25,395 nucleotides of DNA from JAYVIQ01 sp043770215 (GCA_043770215.1 JAYVIQ010000057.1:1-25395); one strand, 5' to 3'. Counted from the first letter of the stretch, positions 1-7,695 are shown. Notes: a model not told the origin generated them from the sequence alone. Made by a program: numbers and translations.

Positions 1-131
1 GTGATTTTGGGCGAAACCCTATCGGGTCAGGCTCTACGCTCTCGCTTTTGTTGCAGAAAAAGCAACAAAGAGCTCCGCTTCGATCCTTTTCGCAAAAAAT
101 AATATTTACTAGTATCATTGCGGATATTCAC
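1..131 (+). repeat. Structured intergenic repeat, copy 1 (left end outside window)
   Basis: Right part of a repeat that recurs at 12324-12490 and 19193-19361 in the same orientation. Shared blocks are TGATTTTGGGC, CCCTA..GG.CAGGCTCT, AGAG.TCC.CTT.GATC and ATCATTGC.GATATTCA. It ends at 121-131 in CGGATATTCAC, the reverse complement of the GTGAATATCCG that opens copy 2. Inside, GCTCT (31-35) can pair with AGAGC (69-73) around a hairpin TTTGTTGC (47-54) / GCAACAAA (62-69). The left terminal repeat would lie before base 1. The repeat makes a spurious reading frame that runs into the next gene and would give it a false N-terminal extension starting near base 48. Confidence 0.85.
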
Positions 132-203
132 ACATTTTTTCTAAAATTTAAAATTATTAACAAAAAAAGAAAAATTATTAATATTTTATTTATATTAGTA
201 AGT

Positions 204-1418
204 ATGAAAAAAAATATTTTTGTTTGCATCTGCTTTTTAAGCTTCTATTTTAGCACTTCATTAGCTCAAAAATATGGAGTAGCTACGCATTTTGATTCTA
301 TTTCAAGACCTTATGGTGGTTGTGGTGTATCGCCAGATTTAGTAGAGAGTGAAAATTATGTTGCTTTAAATGTATTTAGTAAACCTAATATTGTTGGTGG
401 TACAGATTATCCAAGGCCTATTTTAGAAGAAGACAAAGAGGTAATGGGTGAATTTAACAATGGTTTAAACTGTGGAAGATGGGTAAAAGTTACCATTTTA
501 GATGATTGTGTATACTCAAGCAACAGTGTTGTACTAGAGGATAAATTTTGTAGTAGTCCATTTATCTGGAAAGCAGACCAGTTTTCTGGTGCTGAATTAT
601 ACATGATAGTCACAGACGCTTGTGGAGATAATAATCCTTATTGCAGACAAAGTAAATACCATTTAGACATAAGAAAAGAATCTTTGAACAAATTCAAAAA
701 AAATGGAGAAGAAGTTTCTGATATGTACCCTACGAAATTTAATAATAGAAAAATTGTATGGGATTATGTAACTGCTCCTAATTACACAGGTGACATTAAA
801 ATACATTTTTTGAAAGACACCCAAAGATACTGGGCCTCTATCACTATTACAAACTTACAAAACGGCATACATAAAGTAGAACAAAAAGTTAATGGGAATT
901 GGGTAACATTAAAAATGAACAGTGATATGGGACAAGCATATTTACTGAGTGACTTTACCCCGCCTCATACCATTAGAATTTACGATGCAAATGACAAGCT
1001 GATTAATGATGGGCGTGAATACAAATTCGAAAATCCATGCTATACCAATACATGTACCAACATAGAACCAATTTCATACCAAAAAACTGATTGTTATGGC
1101 GTTATGGGCGGAAATGCTATAAAAGATAGCTGCGGTACTTGCGCAGGAGGAACAACTAATATTATCCCTATTCTTGATAAGAAAAATTGTTCTATAACCA
1201 ACATAAACTTAAATTCAGAAATAGAAACAATAAGTTTTTTCCCAAATCCTACCAATGATAGGATTTACATTTCTAGTTTTTCTGATTGGACTATATTATC
1301 TATAACTGGTAAAACCATAAATGTTGGAACTGGCAGAGAAATTAATATGGAAAACCTACCTAATGGGATGTATGTAGTTCAAGTAAATGGAAATAACTAC
1401 AAAATATATAAAAATTAA
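204..1418 (+). CDS. Secreted bacterial expansin-like protein with T9SS sorting tail
   Basis: A 404-residue protein. A signal peptide (about 1-21, ending SLAQ) is followed by a double-psi beta-barrel domain (about 24-165) with an expansin-style start YGVATHFD, ALN near 54-56, CGRWVKV at 90-96 and HLDIRKESLNKF at 153-164, matching the D-L-S..A-F region of expansins. A second domain (about 185-275: RYWASITITNLQNGIHKVEQ, GNWVTLKM) resembles the expansin CBM63 domain of Bacillus YoaJ. A Cys-rich linker (DCYGVMGGNAIKDSCGTC) leads to a type A T9SS sorting domain (about 340-404: FFPNPTNDRIYI, LPNGMYVVQV). Expansins loosen cellulose-rich walls without hydrolysing them, so the likely role is extracellular polysaccharide loosening; this is inferred from family. 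The ATG at 204 is chosen because it begins the signal peptide; the open frame extends upstream only through the repeat and a TTG. It converges with the porin gene, 10 bases apart, with no terminator seen. Confidence 0.8.
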   Translation: MKKNIFVCICFLSFYFSTSLAQKYGVATHFDSISRPYGGCGVSPDLVESENYVALNVFSKPNIVGGTDYPRPILEEDKEVMGEFNNGLNCGRWVKVTILDDCVYSSNSVVLEDKFCSSPFIWKADQFSGAELYMIVTDACGDNNPYCRQSKYHLDIRKESLNKFKKNGEEVSDMYPTKFNNRKIVWDYVTAPNYTGDIKIHFLKDTQRYWASITITNLQNGIHKVEQKVNGNWVTLKMNSDMGQAYLLSDFTPPHTIRIYDANDKLINDGREYKFENPCYTNTCTNIEPISYQKTDCYGVMGGNAIKDSCGTCAGGTTNIIPILDKKNCSITNINLNSEIETISFFPNPTNDRIYISSFSDWTILSITGKTINVGTGREINMENLPNGMYVVQVNGNNYKIYKN

Positions 1419-1428
1419 TTTCAAAAAA

Positions 1429-2925
1429 TTAAAGTTTATCTACCAAATCAAAAACGTTGATATTAACTTCAACATATGCAAAATTGCTCGTAGGAGCATT
1501 TAGTCCAAGTGCAGCTGTTTGCCTTTTTAATACAAAATCACCATTTGTAAAATGTGTGTACCCTACATTTGTATCTATAAGTTTAGCAATGCTAAACCTT
1601 CCTCTAATATCTAATCCATGACCCAAAAAGCGACCACTATTACCCGTAACATCTCTATTTTTATTGCCATTCAATAAATTATTAAATCTATCTGTACCGC
1701 TTGCTAACCAGTAATAGCTATAGCCACCATCAACCTTAAAACCTTTAATGGGCTCTAACTCTATTTTTATTTTGGGTGTAATTATGTTTTCAGGAATTAT
1801 ATAATCATCTGATGACCATGGTCTTGCAAACCCATAAAAACGCTCGAACCTATTTTGAGTTTTGTCAGAGGCATTTTTATCACCGCTAACATGACCGTAA
1901 AATATACTTACTCTAGGTTTCCATTTGTACTGATTGAATTTGTACCCAAATTCAGATGTAAATGCAAATGCATGTATTCTTTGCCCAGCATCACTACCAA
2001 ATTGTCTAGTATATGTAATGTCATAATTTAAATGCTTTGCTCCTAACCACCCATAGATTCTAAGGCCTGGACTATGCACTAAACGATTTTTAAAGGCATT
2101 AGTTGCCATAGCCTTTTGACTCAATCCTAAATAATATGGCTCAATAGTTATACTTTCTGACCACTTTCTCCAATGCCATATTATGGCCCAAAAGTTTTTG
2201 TCAGAAGATATCTCATCTATGGTAGAAACTTTTCTATTGATGGGTTTTAAAGCCAATACATCTAAGGACCATGCATTTTTATCTTGACCTATGGCTCCAC
2301 GAAAACCCATAAAATTATTTGTTGTATTTCTCCATTGATTAGACCCTATTAAACGTCTATCCAAAAACTCAAATGCTTGCCTTCCAAATCTTAAAAAAAC
2401 AGGCCTTTCATTGCCAAAAAAGTCTTTGTTTAAAAATTTTTTAAAGTTCAGCTCTCCAAACGCTTGTATTAGGGCGGCTCTATTAAAATCTCTATCGTCT
2501 TTAGAAAATTTACCATTTACTCTGTGTGCATCTTCTAATTCAATTACAAATCTAAATGGATCTATTATATTTTTAACTCCCAAATATACCCTTGTTCTAA
2601 GCAAAAAAGGGACGTCTGTTGTTAAATAGGCACGTCTTATGTCGTTTTTTCGGTACTCAAAACGTGCTCTATAATCTAGCCCAAAGTCTAAAAAATTAAT
2701 ATTTTTAAATGACTCAAGTCCTGTTTGAGACAAGTTTTTTACATAAATGGGAGGGTCAGATTCTCTTTTTGTACCATAAGACCCTGCCTCTACATAATAT
2801 GTTTTTTTAAGAATTTGAGCAAGTATTTCTTTCTTTGTAGTATCAACCTGCCCATGAGAATAAAAAAAATTACCAAAAAAGATAAAAAGGAAGGCAATTA
2901 TTTTAAATGGTGTAATTCTACTCAA
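1429..2925 (-). CDS. Alginate-export-type outer membrane porin
   Basis: A 498-residue protein with a signal peptide (about 1-26, ending SHGQ) and a long beta-barrel pattern of alternating aromatic and polar strands. Recognisable family blocks are FRFVIELEDAHRV, FGRQAFEFLDRRLIGSNQWR and the closing strands GYTHFTNGDFV and AYVEVNINVFDL. These fit the alginate_exp (AlgE-like) porin family, which forms outer-membrane channels. In Bacteroidota these proteins are not necessarily tied to alginate, so the substrate is open. The start is TTG: no in-frame ATG lies between the upstream stop (TAA near 2953-2955) and the signal peptide. It lies 50 bases after the glycosyltransferase stop and may be last in the clpS-recR-glycosyltransferase transcript; no separate promoter is clear. 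Confidence 0.8.
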   Translation of the reverse strand: MSRITPFKIIAFLFIFFGNFFYSHGQVDTTKKEILAQILKKTYYVEAGSYGTKRESDPPIYVKNLSQTGLESFKNINFLDFGLDYRARFEYRKNDIRRAYLTTDVPFLLRTRVYLGVKNIIDPFRFVIELEDAHRVNGKFSKDDRDFNRAALIQAFGELNFKKFLNKDFFGNERPVFLRFGRQAFEFLDRRLIGSNQWRNTTNNFMGFRGAIGQDKNAWSLDVLALKPINRKVSTIDEISSDKNFWAIIWHWRKWSESITIEPYYLGLSQKAMATNAFKNRLVHSPGLRIYGWLGAKHLNYDITYTRQFGSDAGQRIHAFAFTSEFGYKFNQYKWKPRVSIFYGHVSGDKNASDKTQNRFERFYGFARPWSSDDYIIPENIITPKIKIELEPIKGFKVDGGYSYYWLASGTDRFNNLLNGNKNRDVTGNSGRFLGHGLDIRGRFSIAKLIDTNVGYTHFTNGDFVLKRQTAALGLNAPTSNFAYVEVNINVFDLVDKL

Positions 2926-2975
2926 AGTGTTTTTTTTGTAAATGTAAACTATTTAAATTTAAAAAAGCTTAGGAA

Positions 2976-4898
2976 TCAACTCCCTAGCTTACTAAAATTG
3001 GAAACTACTAGTTTTATATCTAAAAAAATAGTGTATTCTTTAGCGTATTGATAATCGTTTATTGGCTTTGCTGCGCTACTAGGCGAAATTATTCCAGGTT
3101 TAATTTTCGGTAATTTTATATCATATTGATTTAGATATCCAACCCATGTTTTTTTACCAAAAAGAACATCAAAACTATTTCCTATTGATTTCAATCTTTT
3201 ATCAACAAATAAAATAAAGAATGGACTTAAAAAAAAGTAGACTAAACTAAAAAAAACATCGAATAAACGTTTGTTTCTAATGTTTGATTTAGAAGAAATA
3301 TTTAGTTTAATATCAATGGTGTACAAAGCTCCTTGAGTATTTTTAGAATTACTACCAATTATGTAGTCACTTTTGTCTGGCACAATTTTGTACTCCACAG
3401 CGGTATTTAATGCTACCATAAGCTCTATAATTTTATTAGCAGAAACATCTTTTGAACAAAAAATAAGTTCTTCTATGTCATGAATAATAACTACTTCCGA
3501 TATTTTAGAAATATTACCTAAATGTTTTTTTATGTGTTCTACACTCTGAGTGATAGAAACAAAACCAATGACTTCTACGTTTGCTTTTATGTCTGCCAAC
3601 AACTCAAATACACGTTTGACTTCTGCATCATCTCCAACAATGGCTACTTTTTTAGGTTTTGCTTTGCTTAAAATCCAAGTTTTGTTTTGTACATAATGTG
3701 TTATCCATCTACTAATTGTCAGTTCAAAAAAACTGATACTGCCTCCAATGACAATTATTACCTTAGAAAATCTGTATTCATCAAAAAAATTAGAAGCTGC
3801 AGAGATTAATAATGTTCCAACTAGTGCACCTCTAAGTATTTTCCATAAATCTATCGGTTTGTCATTACCACCACTTAAGTGATTGGTTATAAGCCAGGTG
3901 ATAATATACAAAGGAACAGCTACCCCAATAAATTCAGGTGGATAGTCTACAGAAACAGGCTTGTAATTTGACTCCCAATAATTTTTAAATACATACAATC
4001 CCAAAAAGATTAAACCTGCATCTAATAAAGTTTGAAATGTGTTTTTTATAAAATTTATGCTAATATCTACACTTGCTTTTAAGTAAATGGCTATATAGAT
4101 TAAAAAAGTAAACAACTTAGCATTTTTGGTACTAAAATGTTTCTTGGCAAAAATGATCATTGCATTATAAAACACAAAAACGTAATTTATGGATGTTTTT
4201 TTTGTACTTTCTCCTTTGTAATGAATTATTTTTGCTTCAGGGTAATAAAAATTCTTGTAGCCACCCTGCGTTATTCTATAAGACAAATCTATGTCTTCTC
4301 CGTACATAAAATACTCTTCGTCTAGCAGACCTACCTTTTCTAAAGTTTGTTTGCGCGTCATCAAAAATGCTCCTGAAAGCACTTCTACTTCATGAGTGAG
4401 GTTTTTGTCTAAGTAGCCCAAATGATATTTACAAAATTTTTCTGATTTTGGAAACAAACTTGCTAAACCAAATATTTTATAAAATGCTACTATAGGGGTA
4501 GGAAGACCTCTCTTAGATTCAGGTAAAAATGCTCCTGCACCATCTACCATGTAGACTCCAAGTCCACCTGCTTCTGGGTGAGCCTCCATAAATGCGCAAC
4601 ATTTAACAAGTGTGTCCTCCTCTACTAAGGTGTCTGGATTTAACAACAAAACAAACTCTCCTTTAGTTTTTCTTAAAGCTAGGTTATTTGCCTTTGAAAA
4701 CCCCAGATTTGAACCACTTTCAATAAGTATAAATTCTGAAAATTTTTCTTTTACCATCTCTACAGAACCATCCACAGAATTATTGTCTACAATCAATACT
4801 TCTGCATCTAAACCGGAAATAGAGCTTTTGACACTTCTAAGGCATTGTTCTAAAAAAAAACAAACGTTGTAGTTTACAATTACGATGGATAGTTTCAA
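2976..4898 (-). CDS. Membrane glycosyltransferase 2 fused to Rossmann and degenerate sugar-transferase domains
   Basis: A 640-residue fusion. Residues 1-240 are a GT-A family 2 glycosyltransferase of the rhamnosyltransferase/WbbL type: SIVIVNYN (4-11), VDNNSVDGS (37-45), NPDT (87-90) and YGEDIDLSYR (199-208). Several membrane segments follow (about 262-400), then a Rossmann-like domain (KPKKVAIVGDD, 414-424) like the CoA_binding_3 region of WcaJ-type phosphoglycosyl transferases. The end (about 542-640) starts RLFDVFFSLVYFFLSPF, the usual opening of a bacterial sugar-phosphate transferase, and closes KPGIISPSSAAK...YTIFLDIKLV, its usual C-terminal trace, but the catalytic middle is missing. 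The protein probably makes a surface polysaccharide or glycolipid at the inner membrane; donor and acceptor are unknown. The start is TTG, 5 bases after the recR stop, which suggests translational coupling. Confidence 0.75.
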   Translation of the reverse strand: MKLSIVIVNYNVCFFLEQCLRSVKSSISGLDAEVLIVDNNSVDGSVEMVKEKFSEFILIESGSNLGFSKANNLALRKTKGEFVLLLNPDTLVEEDTLVKCCAFMEAHPEAGGLGVYMVDGAGAFLPESKRGLPTPIVAFYKIFGLASLFPKSEKFCKYHLGYLDKNLTHEVEVLSGAFLMTRKQTLEKVGLLDEEYFMYGEDIDLSYRITQGGYKNFYYPEAKIIHYKGESTKKTSINYVFVFYNAMIIFAKKHFSTKNAKLFTFLIYIAIYLKASVDISINFIKNTFQTLLDAGLIFLGLYVFKNYWESNYKPVSVDYPPEFIGVAVPLYIITWLITNHLSGGNDKPIDLWKILRGALVGTLLISAASNFFDEYRFSKVIIVIGGSISFFELTISRWITHYVQNKTWILSKAKPKKVAIVGDDAEVKRVFELLADIKANVEVIGFVSITQSVEHIKKHLGNISKISEVVIIHDIEELIFCSKDVSANKIIELMVALNTAVEYKIVPDKSDYIIGSNSKNTQGALYTIDIKLNISSKSNIRNKRLFDVFFSLVYFFLSPFFILFVDKRLKSIGNSFDVLFGKKTWVGYLNQYDIKLPKIKPGIISPSSAAKPINDYQYAKEYTIFLDIKLVVSNFSKLGS

Positions 4899-4903
4899 GA
4901 GAA

Positions 4904-5506
4904 TTATTTATAGGCTATTCTTGTTTGTATACTTCTTCCTAGTGTTACTTCATCAGCATATTCTAATTCACCCCCAATAGGTATGCCTCTTGCTATGGTA
5001 GACATTTGAACGCCAAATGAAATAATCTTTTTTGACAAATAAAAGGCAGTGGTATCTCCTTCCATGGTAGGGCTTAGCGCCAAAATAATCTCCTCAACCT
5101 CTCCTTTAGATAATCTTTTTACAAGTGAATCTATATTTAGCTCAGATGGACCTACGCCATCCATAGGAGAAATAACTCCACCCAATATGTGATATAGACC
5201 AAAATATTGATTGGTGTTTTCTATTGCCAAAACATCATTGGTGTCTTCTACAACACATACAATTCTATGATCTCTCTTAGGATTGCCACAGATGTTACAC
5301 ACTACGTCATCACTTATACAATGGCAGTTTTTACAATATTTTATATTGTTTCTAAGTTGAATTATAGACTCGCTCAGTTCAGTAGAAAAACTAATATCTT
5401 GTTTTAAAATATGAAGCACCAACCTTAGAGCACTCTTTTTTCCAATGCCAGGTAGTCTTGATATTTCAGTAACTGCATTTTCTACCAACTTAGATGGGTA
5501 TTCCAT
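4904..5506 (-). CDS. recR: Recombination mediator RecR
   Basis: A 200-residue protein of normal RecR length. It has a helix-hairpin-helix LPGIGKKSA (18-26), a C4 zinc finger (C58, C61, C70, C73) and a Toprim domain (about 81-175, beginning RIVCVVEDTNDVLAIE and including ALSPTMEGDTTAFYL). RecR acts with RecO to load RecA on SSB-coated single-stranded DNA in gap repair. The ATG shares an A with the clpS stop (TAATG), so the two genes are translationally coupled. The next gene starts 5 bases after its stop. Confidence 0.96.
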   Translation of the reverse strand: MEYPSKLVENAVTEISRLPGIGKKSALRLVLHILKQDISFSTELSESIIQLRNNIKYCKNCHCISDDVVCNICGNPKRDHRIVCVVEDTNDVLAIENTNQYFGLYHILGGVISPMDGVGPSELNIDSLVKRLSKGEVEEIILALSPTMEGDTTAFYLSKKIISFGVQMSTIARGIPIGGELEYADEVTLGRSIQTRIAYK

Positions 5507-5805
5507 TATTCTACTTCAGCACTTAAACCACGTTCACAAAGAGCATTACGCATGGCTACAAGCTTGTCCCATCCGCCATGTTTTACACAGCACTTTCCTT
5601 TGTAATGAATCAACAATGTGCACTGCTCGGATTGTTCTGGAGTATGGCCACAAACTTCAATCAATACGCTTATTACAAAATCAAAAGAGTTTACATCGTC
5701 ATTGTAAACTATTAAATCATGAACCGCAGAGCTTACTTCTTTTTCTTGTACTTGCTCTAGTAGATCAATATCTGGAAATGAACTCATATTAAAATTTTGT
5801 TTCAT
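5506..5805 (-). CDS. clpS: ATP-dependent Clp protease adaptor ClpS
   Basis: A 99-residue protein. ClpS recognises N-degron substrates and delivers them to the ClpA/ClpC-ClpP protease. The substrate pocket is visible: YNDD with N35 and D36, and H67 in LLIHYKGK, matching N34, D35 and H66 of the E. coli protein. The C-terminal part is cysteine-rich (C52, C62, C72, C73, C90) and diverges from the proteobacterial sequence. It heads the minus-strand cluster and its stop overlaps the recR start. A TAAATTTG box on the minus strand (5837-5844) fits a -7 element but lacks a TTG at the normal distance. Starting at M7 is also possible. Confidence 0.9.
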   Translation of the reverse strand: MKQNFNMSSFPDIDLLEQVQEKEVSSAVHDLIVYNDDVNSFDFVISVLIEVCGHTPEQSEQCTLLIHYKGKCCVKHGGWDKLVAMRNALCERGLSAEVE

Positions 5806-6011
5806 ACAAAAAACTGTACTTTTAGTTTTACTAAAACAAATTTAATAAATTTGGCTCAAAAAAAGATATTTATTTTTAAAACCTACTCCTTTGAAGTCTT
5901 ATAAATTAGAAAAAAGCTATATTTTTCAATTTAGGCTAATAAAATAAATTCATTCAAATGCCTTAAACAAGAATATCTACACTTTGTATAGAAAAAGAAA
6001 CTAGTGTAAAT

Positions 6012-6956
6012 CTAAGATTGATACACTAAAATTTTTAAAATGTAATAGGACTTAGAATACACTTTTTCTTTCTTTTTTAATTTATCCAAAACCTTTAAAG
6101 TAGTTTTGGCATCTTCTAAATCACCTAGAAAATATTGAGCTGCCACTTTTGTTTCTAAAACATCTACATCTTTTGTCTTATTTGAAAATTCATTTACGAG
6201 TTGTAAAACTTCTATTTTTTTCTCTCCGTTTTCTATTAATCTTAGAGCCAGATACAATGATTGATTCTTTGAAAATTGATTTGATAAGCTATCAGATTTA
6301 ATTTTTGATTGTACTTGATCAAATTTGTCTTTACCTAACAAATAAAAAACATCCATTTTAGATAAAAAAACCGGACTTTGAGTATAAAAATTTTGCTTAT
6401 ACTGTTCAAACTCAAAAGCCTTATTTTCTTCTCCAAAACTTAACGATTTAAACAACTGAGAACCGATTTCACCTTCTAAAAGAATACTCTCTTTTAACTT
6501 TATTATATAGTCTTTTCGTGCCTCTAAGTACTCAAGCATATTGGTGTTTTTTTGTTTCATTTTAAAACTTTCTATTTCGTTCATTAACTGAGTTGCCGTT
6601 TTGTAGCCAGGGGCTGTTCTTACTAAATTGCCTCTACTGTCTAAATAAACAATGGTTGGCAAGCCTGTTACATTGTGTTTTTGAGCAAAAGCTATTCCGT
6701 CTCCTTTTTCTGAGTTAAGCTTTAAAGCTATCATGTTTGCGTTTACAAAATTTGATACTTGAGAGTCTTTAAATGTAGAAACATCCATTTTTTTACACCA
6801 TCCACACCAATCAGCATAGACATCTACCATAATATACTTTTTAGTGGTTTTTGCTTCAGCTAGGGCTTTGCCTAAATCTTCAAAAATAAAATTTACCTGA
6901 GCCCATGATTGGGTAAAAAAAACAGAAAATAAGACAACAAGAAACTTTGCTTTCAT
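6012..6956 (-). CDS. Exported thioredoxin-like protein with helical C-terminal region
   Basis: A 314-residue protein. A signal peptide (about 1-19, ending SWAQ) precedes a thioredoxin-fold domain (about 20-120) with the redox motif WCGWC (CGWC at 51-54) after YIMVDVYADW and the cis-proline at P100 in TGLPT. The DUF255/thioredoxin_7-like form is common in exported Bacteroidota proteins that reduce or transfer disulfides. The remaining two thirds (about 120-314) are lysine-rich and helical, possibly TPR-like, with no recognised domain. The ATG at 6956 is preferred because the signal peptide begins there; a GTG at 7001 would add 15 residues. An imperfect hairpin (TAGTGTA 6002-6008 / TACACTA 6022-6028) spans the stop codon but has no good T-run. 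The gene diverges from the rpsF operon. Confidence 0.8.
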   Translation of the reverse strand: MKAKFLVVLFSVFFTQSWAQVNFIFEDLGKALAEAKTTKKYIMVDVYADWCGWCKKMDVSTFKDSQVSNFVNANMIALKLNSEKGDGIAFAQKHNVTGLPTIVYLDSRGNLVRTAPGYKTATQLMNEIESFKMKQKNTNMLEYLEARKDYIIKLKESILLEGEIGSQLFKSLSFGEENKAFEFEQYKQNFYTQSPVFLSKMDVFYLLGKDKFDQVQSKIKSDSLSNQFSKNQSLYLALRLIENGEKKIEVLQLVNEFSNKTKDVDVLETKVAAQYFLGDLEDAKTTLKVLDKLKKKEKVYSKSYYILKILVYQS

Positions 6957-7015
6957 AATAAATAAGGGCTTTAGCAGTAAATTATACTTTTTTGTAGACA
7001 CAAGTTAAAATAAAA

Positions 7016-7046
7016 TTGATTAAAAAAATAAAATTCCTTATCTTTG
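7016..7046 (+). promoter_or_regulatory. Promoter of the rpsF-rpsR-rplI operon
   Basis: TTG at 7016-7018, a 20-base spacer and TATCTTTG at 7039-7046 match the Bacteroidota sigma-A consensus TTG/TAnnTTTG exactly. Transcription would begin near 7053, giving a leader of about 20 bases before the rpsF ATG at 7072. Confidence 0.85.
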
Positions 7047-7071
7047 CAGGCTAATTGTAAAAATATAGACA

Positions 7072-7428
7072 ATGGAATTGAAAAATTACGAAGCAGTATT
7101 CATTTTAACTCCCGTTTTATCTGATGATCAGATGAAGGATGCTGTAAGCAGATTCAAAAGCGTTTTGAAAGATTCAAATGCTGAGATTCTGAATGAGGAA
7201 AATTGGGGCCTAAAGAAATTGGCTTACCCAATCCAAAACAAAAAAACTGGTTTTTATGTATTGATAGAGTTTAAAGCTGAGGCTACTATTGTTGATAAAA
7301 TAGAACTAGAATTCAGAAGAGATGAGCGTGTTATGCGTTTCTTAACTGTAGCTTTGGACAAGTACGCTGTTGCTTACAACATCAAAAGAAAAAAAGGATT
7401 TGGTAAAAAAGAAATCAAGGAGGCTTAA
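7072..7428 (+). CDS. rpsF: 30S ribosomal protein bS6
   Basis: A 118-residue protein with the S6 fold start NYEAVFILTPVLSDDQ, the conserved WGLKKLAYPIQNKKTGFYVL block and the FRRDERVMRFLTV segment. It binds bS18 on the 30S platform. The basic tail (NIKRKKGFGKKEIKEA) is an extension typical of the phylum. The last codons encode AAGGAGG, which doubles as a Shine-Dalgarno for the next gene. No Shine-Dalgarno precedes rpsF itself. First gene of a three-gene ribosomal operon. Confidence 0.97.
   Translation: MELKNYEAVFILTPVLSDDQMKDAVSRFKSVLKDSNAEILNEENWGLKKLAYPIQNKKTGFYVLIEFKAEATIVDKIELEFRRDERVMRFLTVALDKYAVAYNIKRKKGFGKKEIKEA
7417..7423 (+). promoter_or_regulatory. Strong Shine-Dalgarno sequence for rpsR (bS18)
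   Basis: AAGGAGG lies 7 bases before the rpsR ATG (7431), inside the end of rpsF. None of the other starts inspected closely in the window shows a comparable sequence, as expected for Bacteroidota, where the anti-Shine-Dalgarno is held by bS21, bS18 and bS6. It probably serves as a translational control element for bS18. Confidence 0.85.
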
Positions 7429-7430
7429 TC

Positions 7431-7688
7431 ATGACATTAGTAAACGTTCCTATAAACAGCGCTAAAATTGAAAACAGAAAAAAATACTGTAGATTCAAAA
7501 AAAGTGGTATAAAATACATAGACTACAAGGATCCAGATTTCTTGTTGAAATTCTTAAACGAGCAAGGTAAAATATTGCCAAGTAGAATTACTGGTACAAG
7601 TGCAAAATATCAAAAGAAAGTTTCACAAGCCGTAAAAAGAGCAAGACACATTGCTTTGCTTCCTTATCTAGCTGACGGTTTAAAATAA
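7431..7688 (+). CDS. rpsR: 30S ribosomal protein bS18
   Basis: An 85-residue protein with the S18 core: KKYCRFKKSGIKYIDYKDPD, LLKFLNEQGKILPSRITGTS and KRARHIALLPYL. It pairs with bS6 and helps form the pocket that hides the 16S rRNA 3' tail in Bacteroidota. The ATG is 2 bases after the rpsF stop and is preceded by a canonical Shine-Dalgarno, which is exceptional in this phylum. Confidence 0.97.
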   Translation: MTLVNVPINSAKIENRKKYCRFKKSGIKYIDYKDPDFLLKFLNEQGKILPSRITGTSAKYQKKVSQAVKRARHIALLPYLADGLK

Positions 7689-7695
7689 TTGAACA

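Noticed and set aside
48..203. N-terminal extension of the expansin gene starting with TTG at 48
   Set aside because: It is encoded by the repeat, has no relation to the protein family, and the signal peptide begins at the ATG at 204.
6002..6028. Terminator for the thioredoxin-like gene
   Set aside because: The 7-bp inverted repeat spans the stop codon, has a 13-base loop and lacks a proper T-run on the minus strand.
6957..7001. GTG start adding 15 residues to the thioredoxin-like protein
   Set aside because: The ATG at 6956 begins a normal signal peptide; the extension would place charged residues in front of it.
7047..7071. S6:S18-binding leader RNA of the kind found upstream of rpsF in other bacteria
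   Set aside because: The leader from the promoter is only about 20-25 bases and shows no such hairpin.
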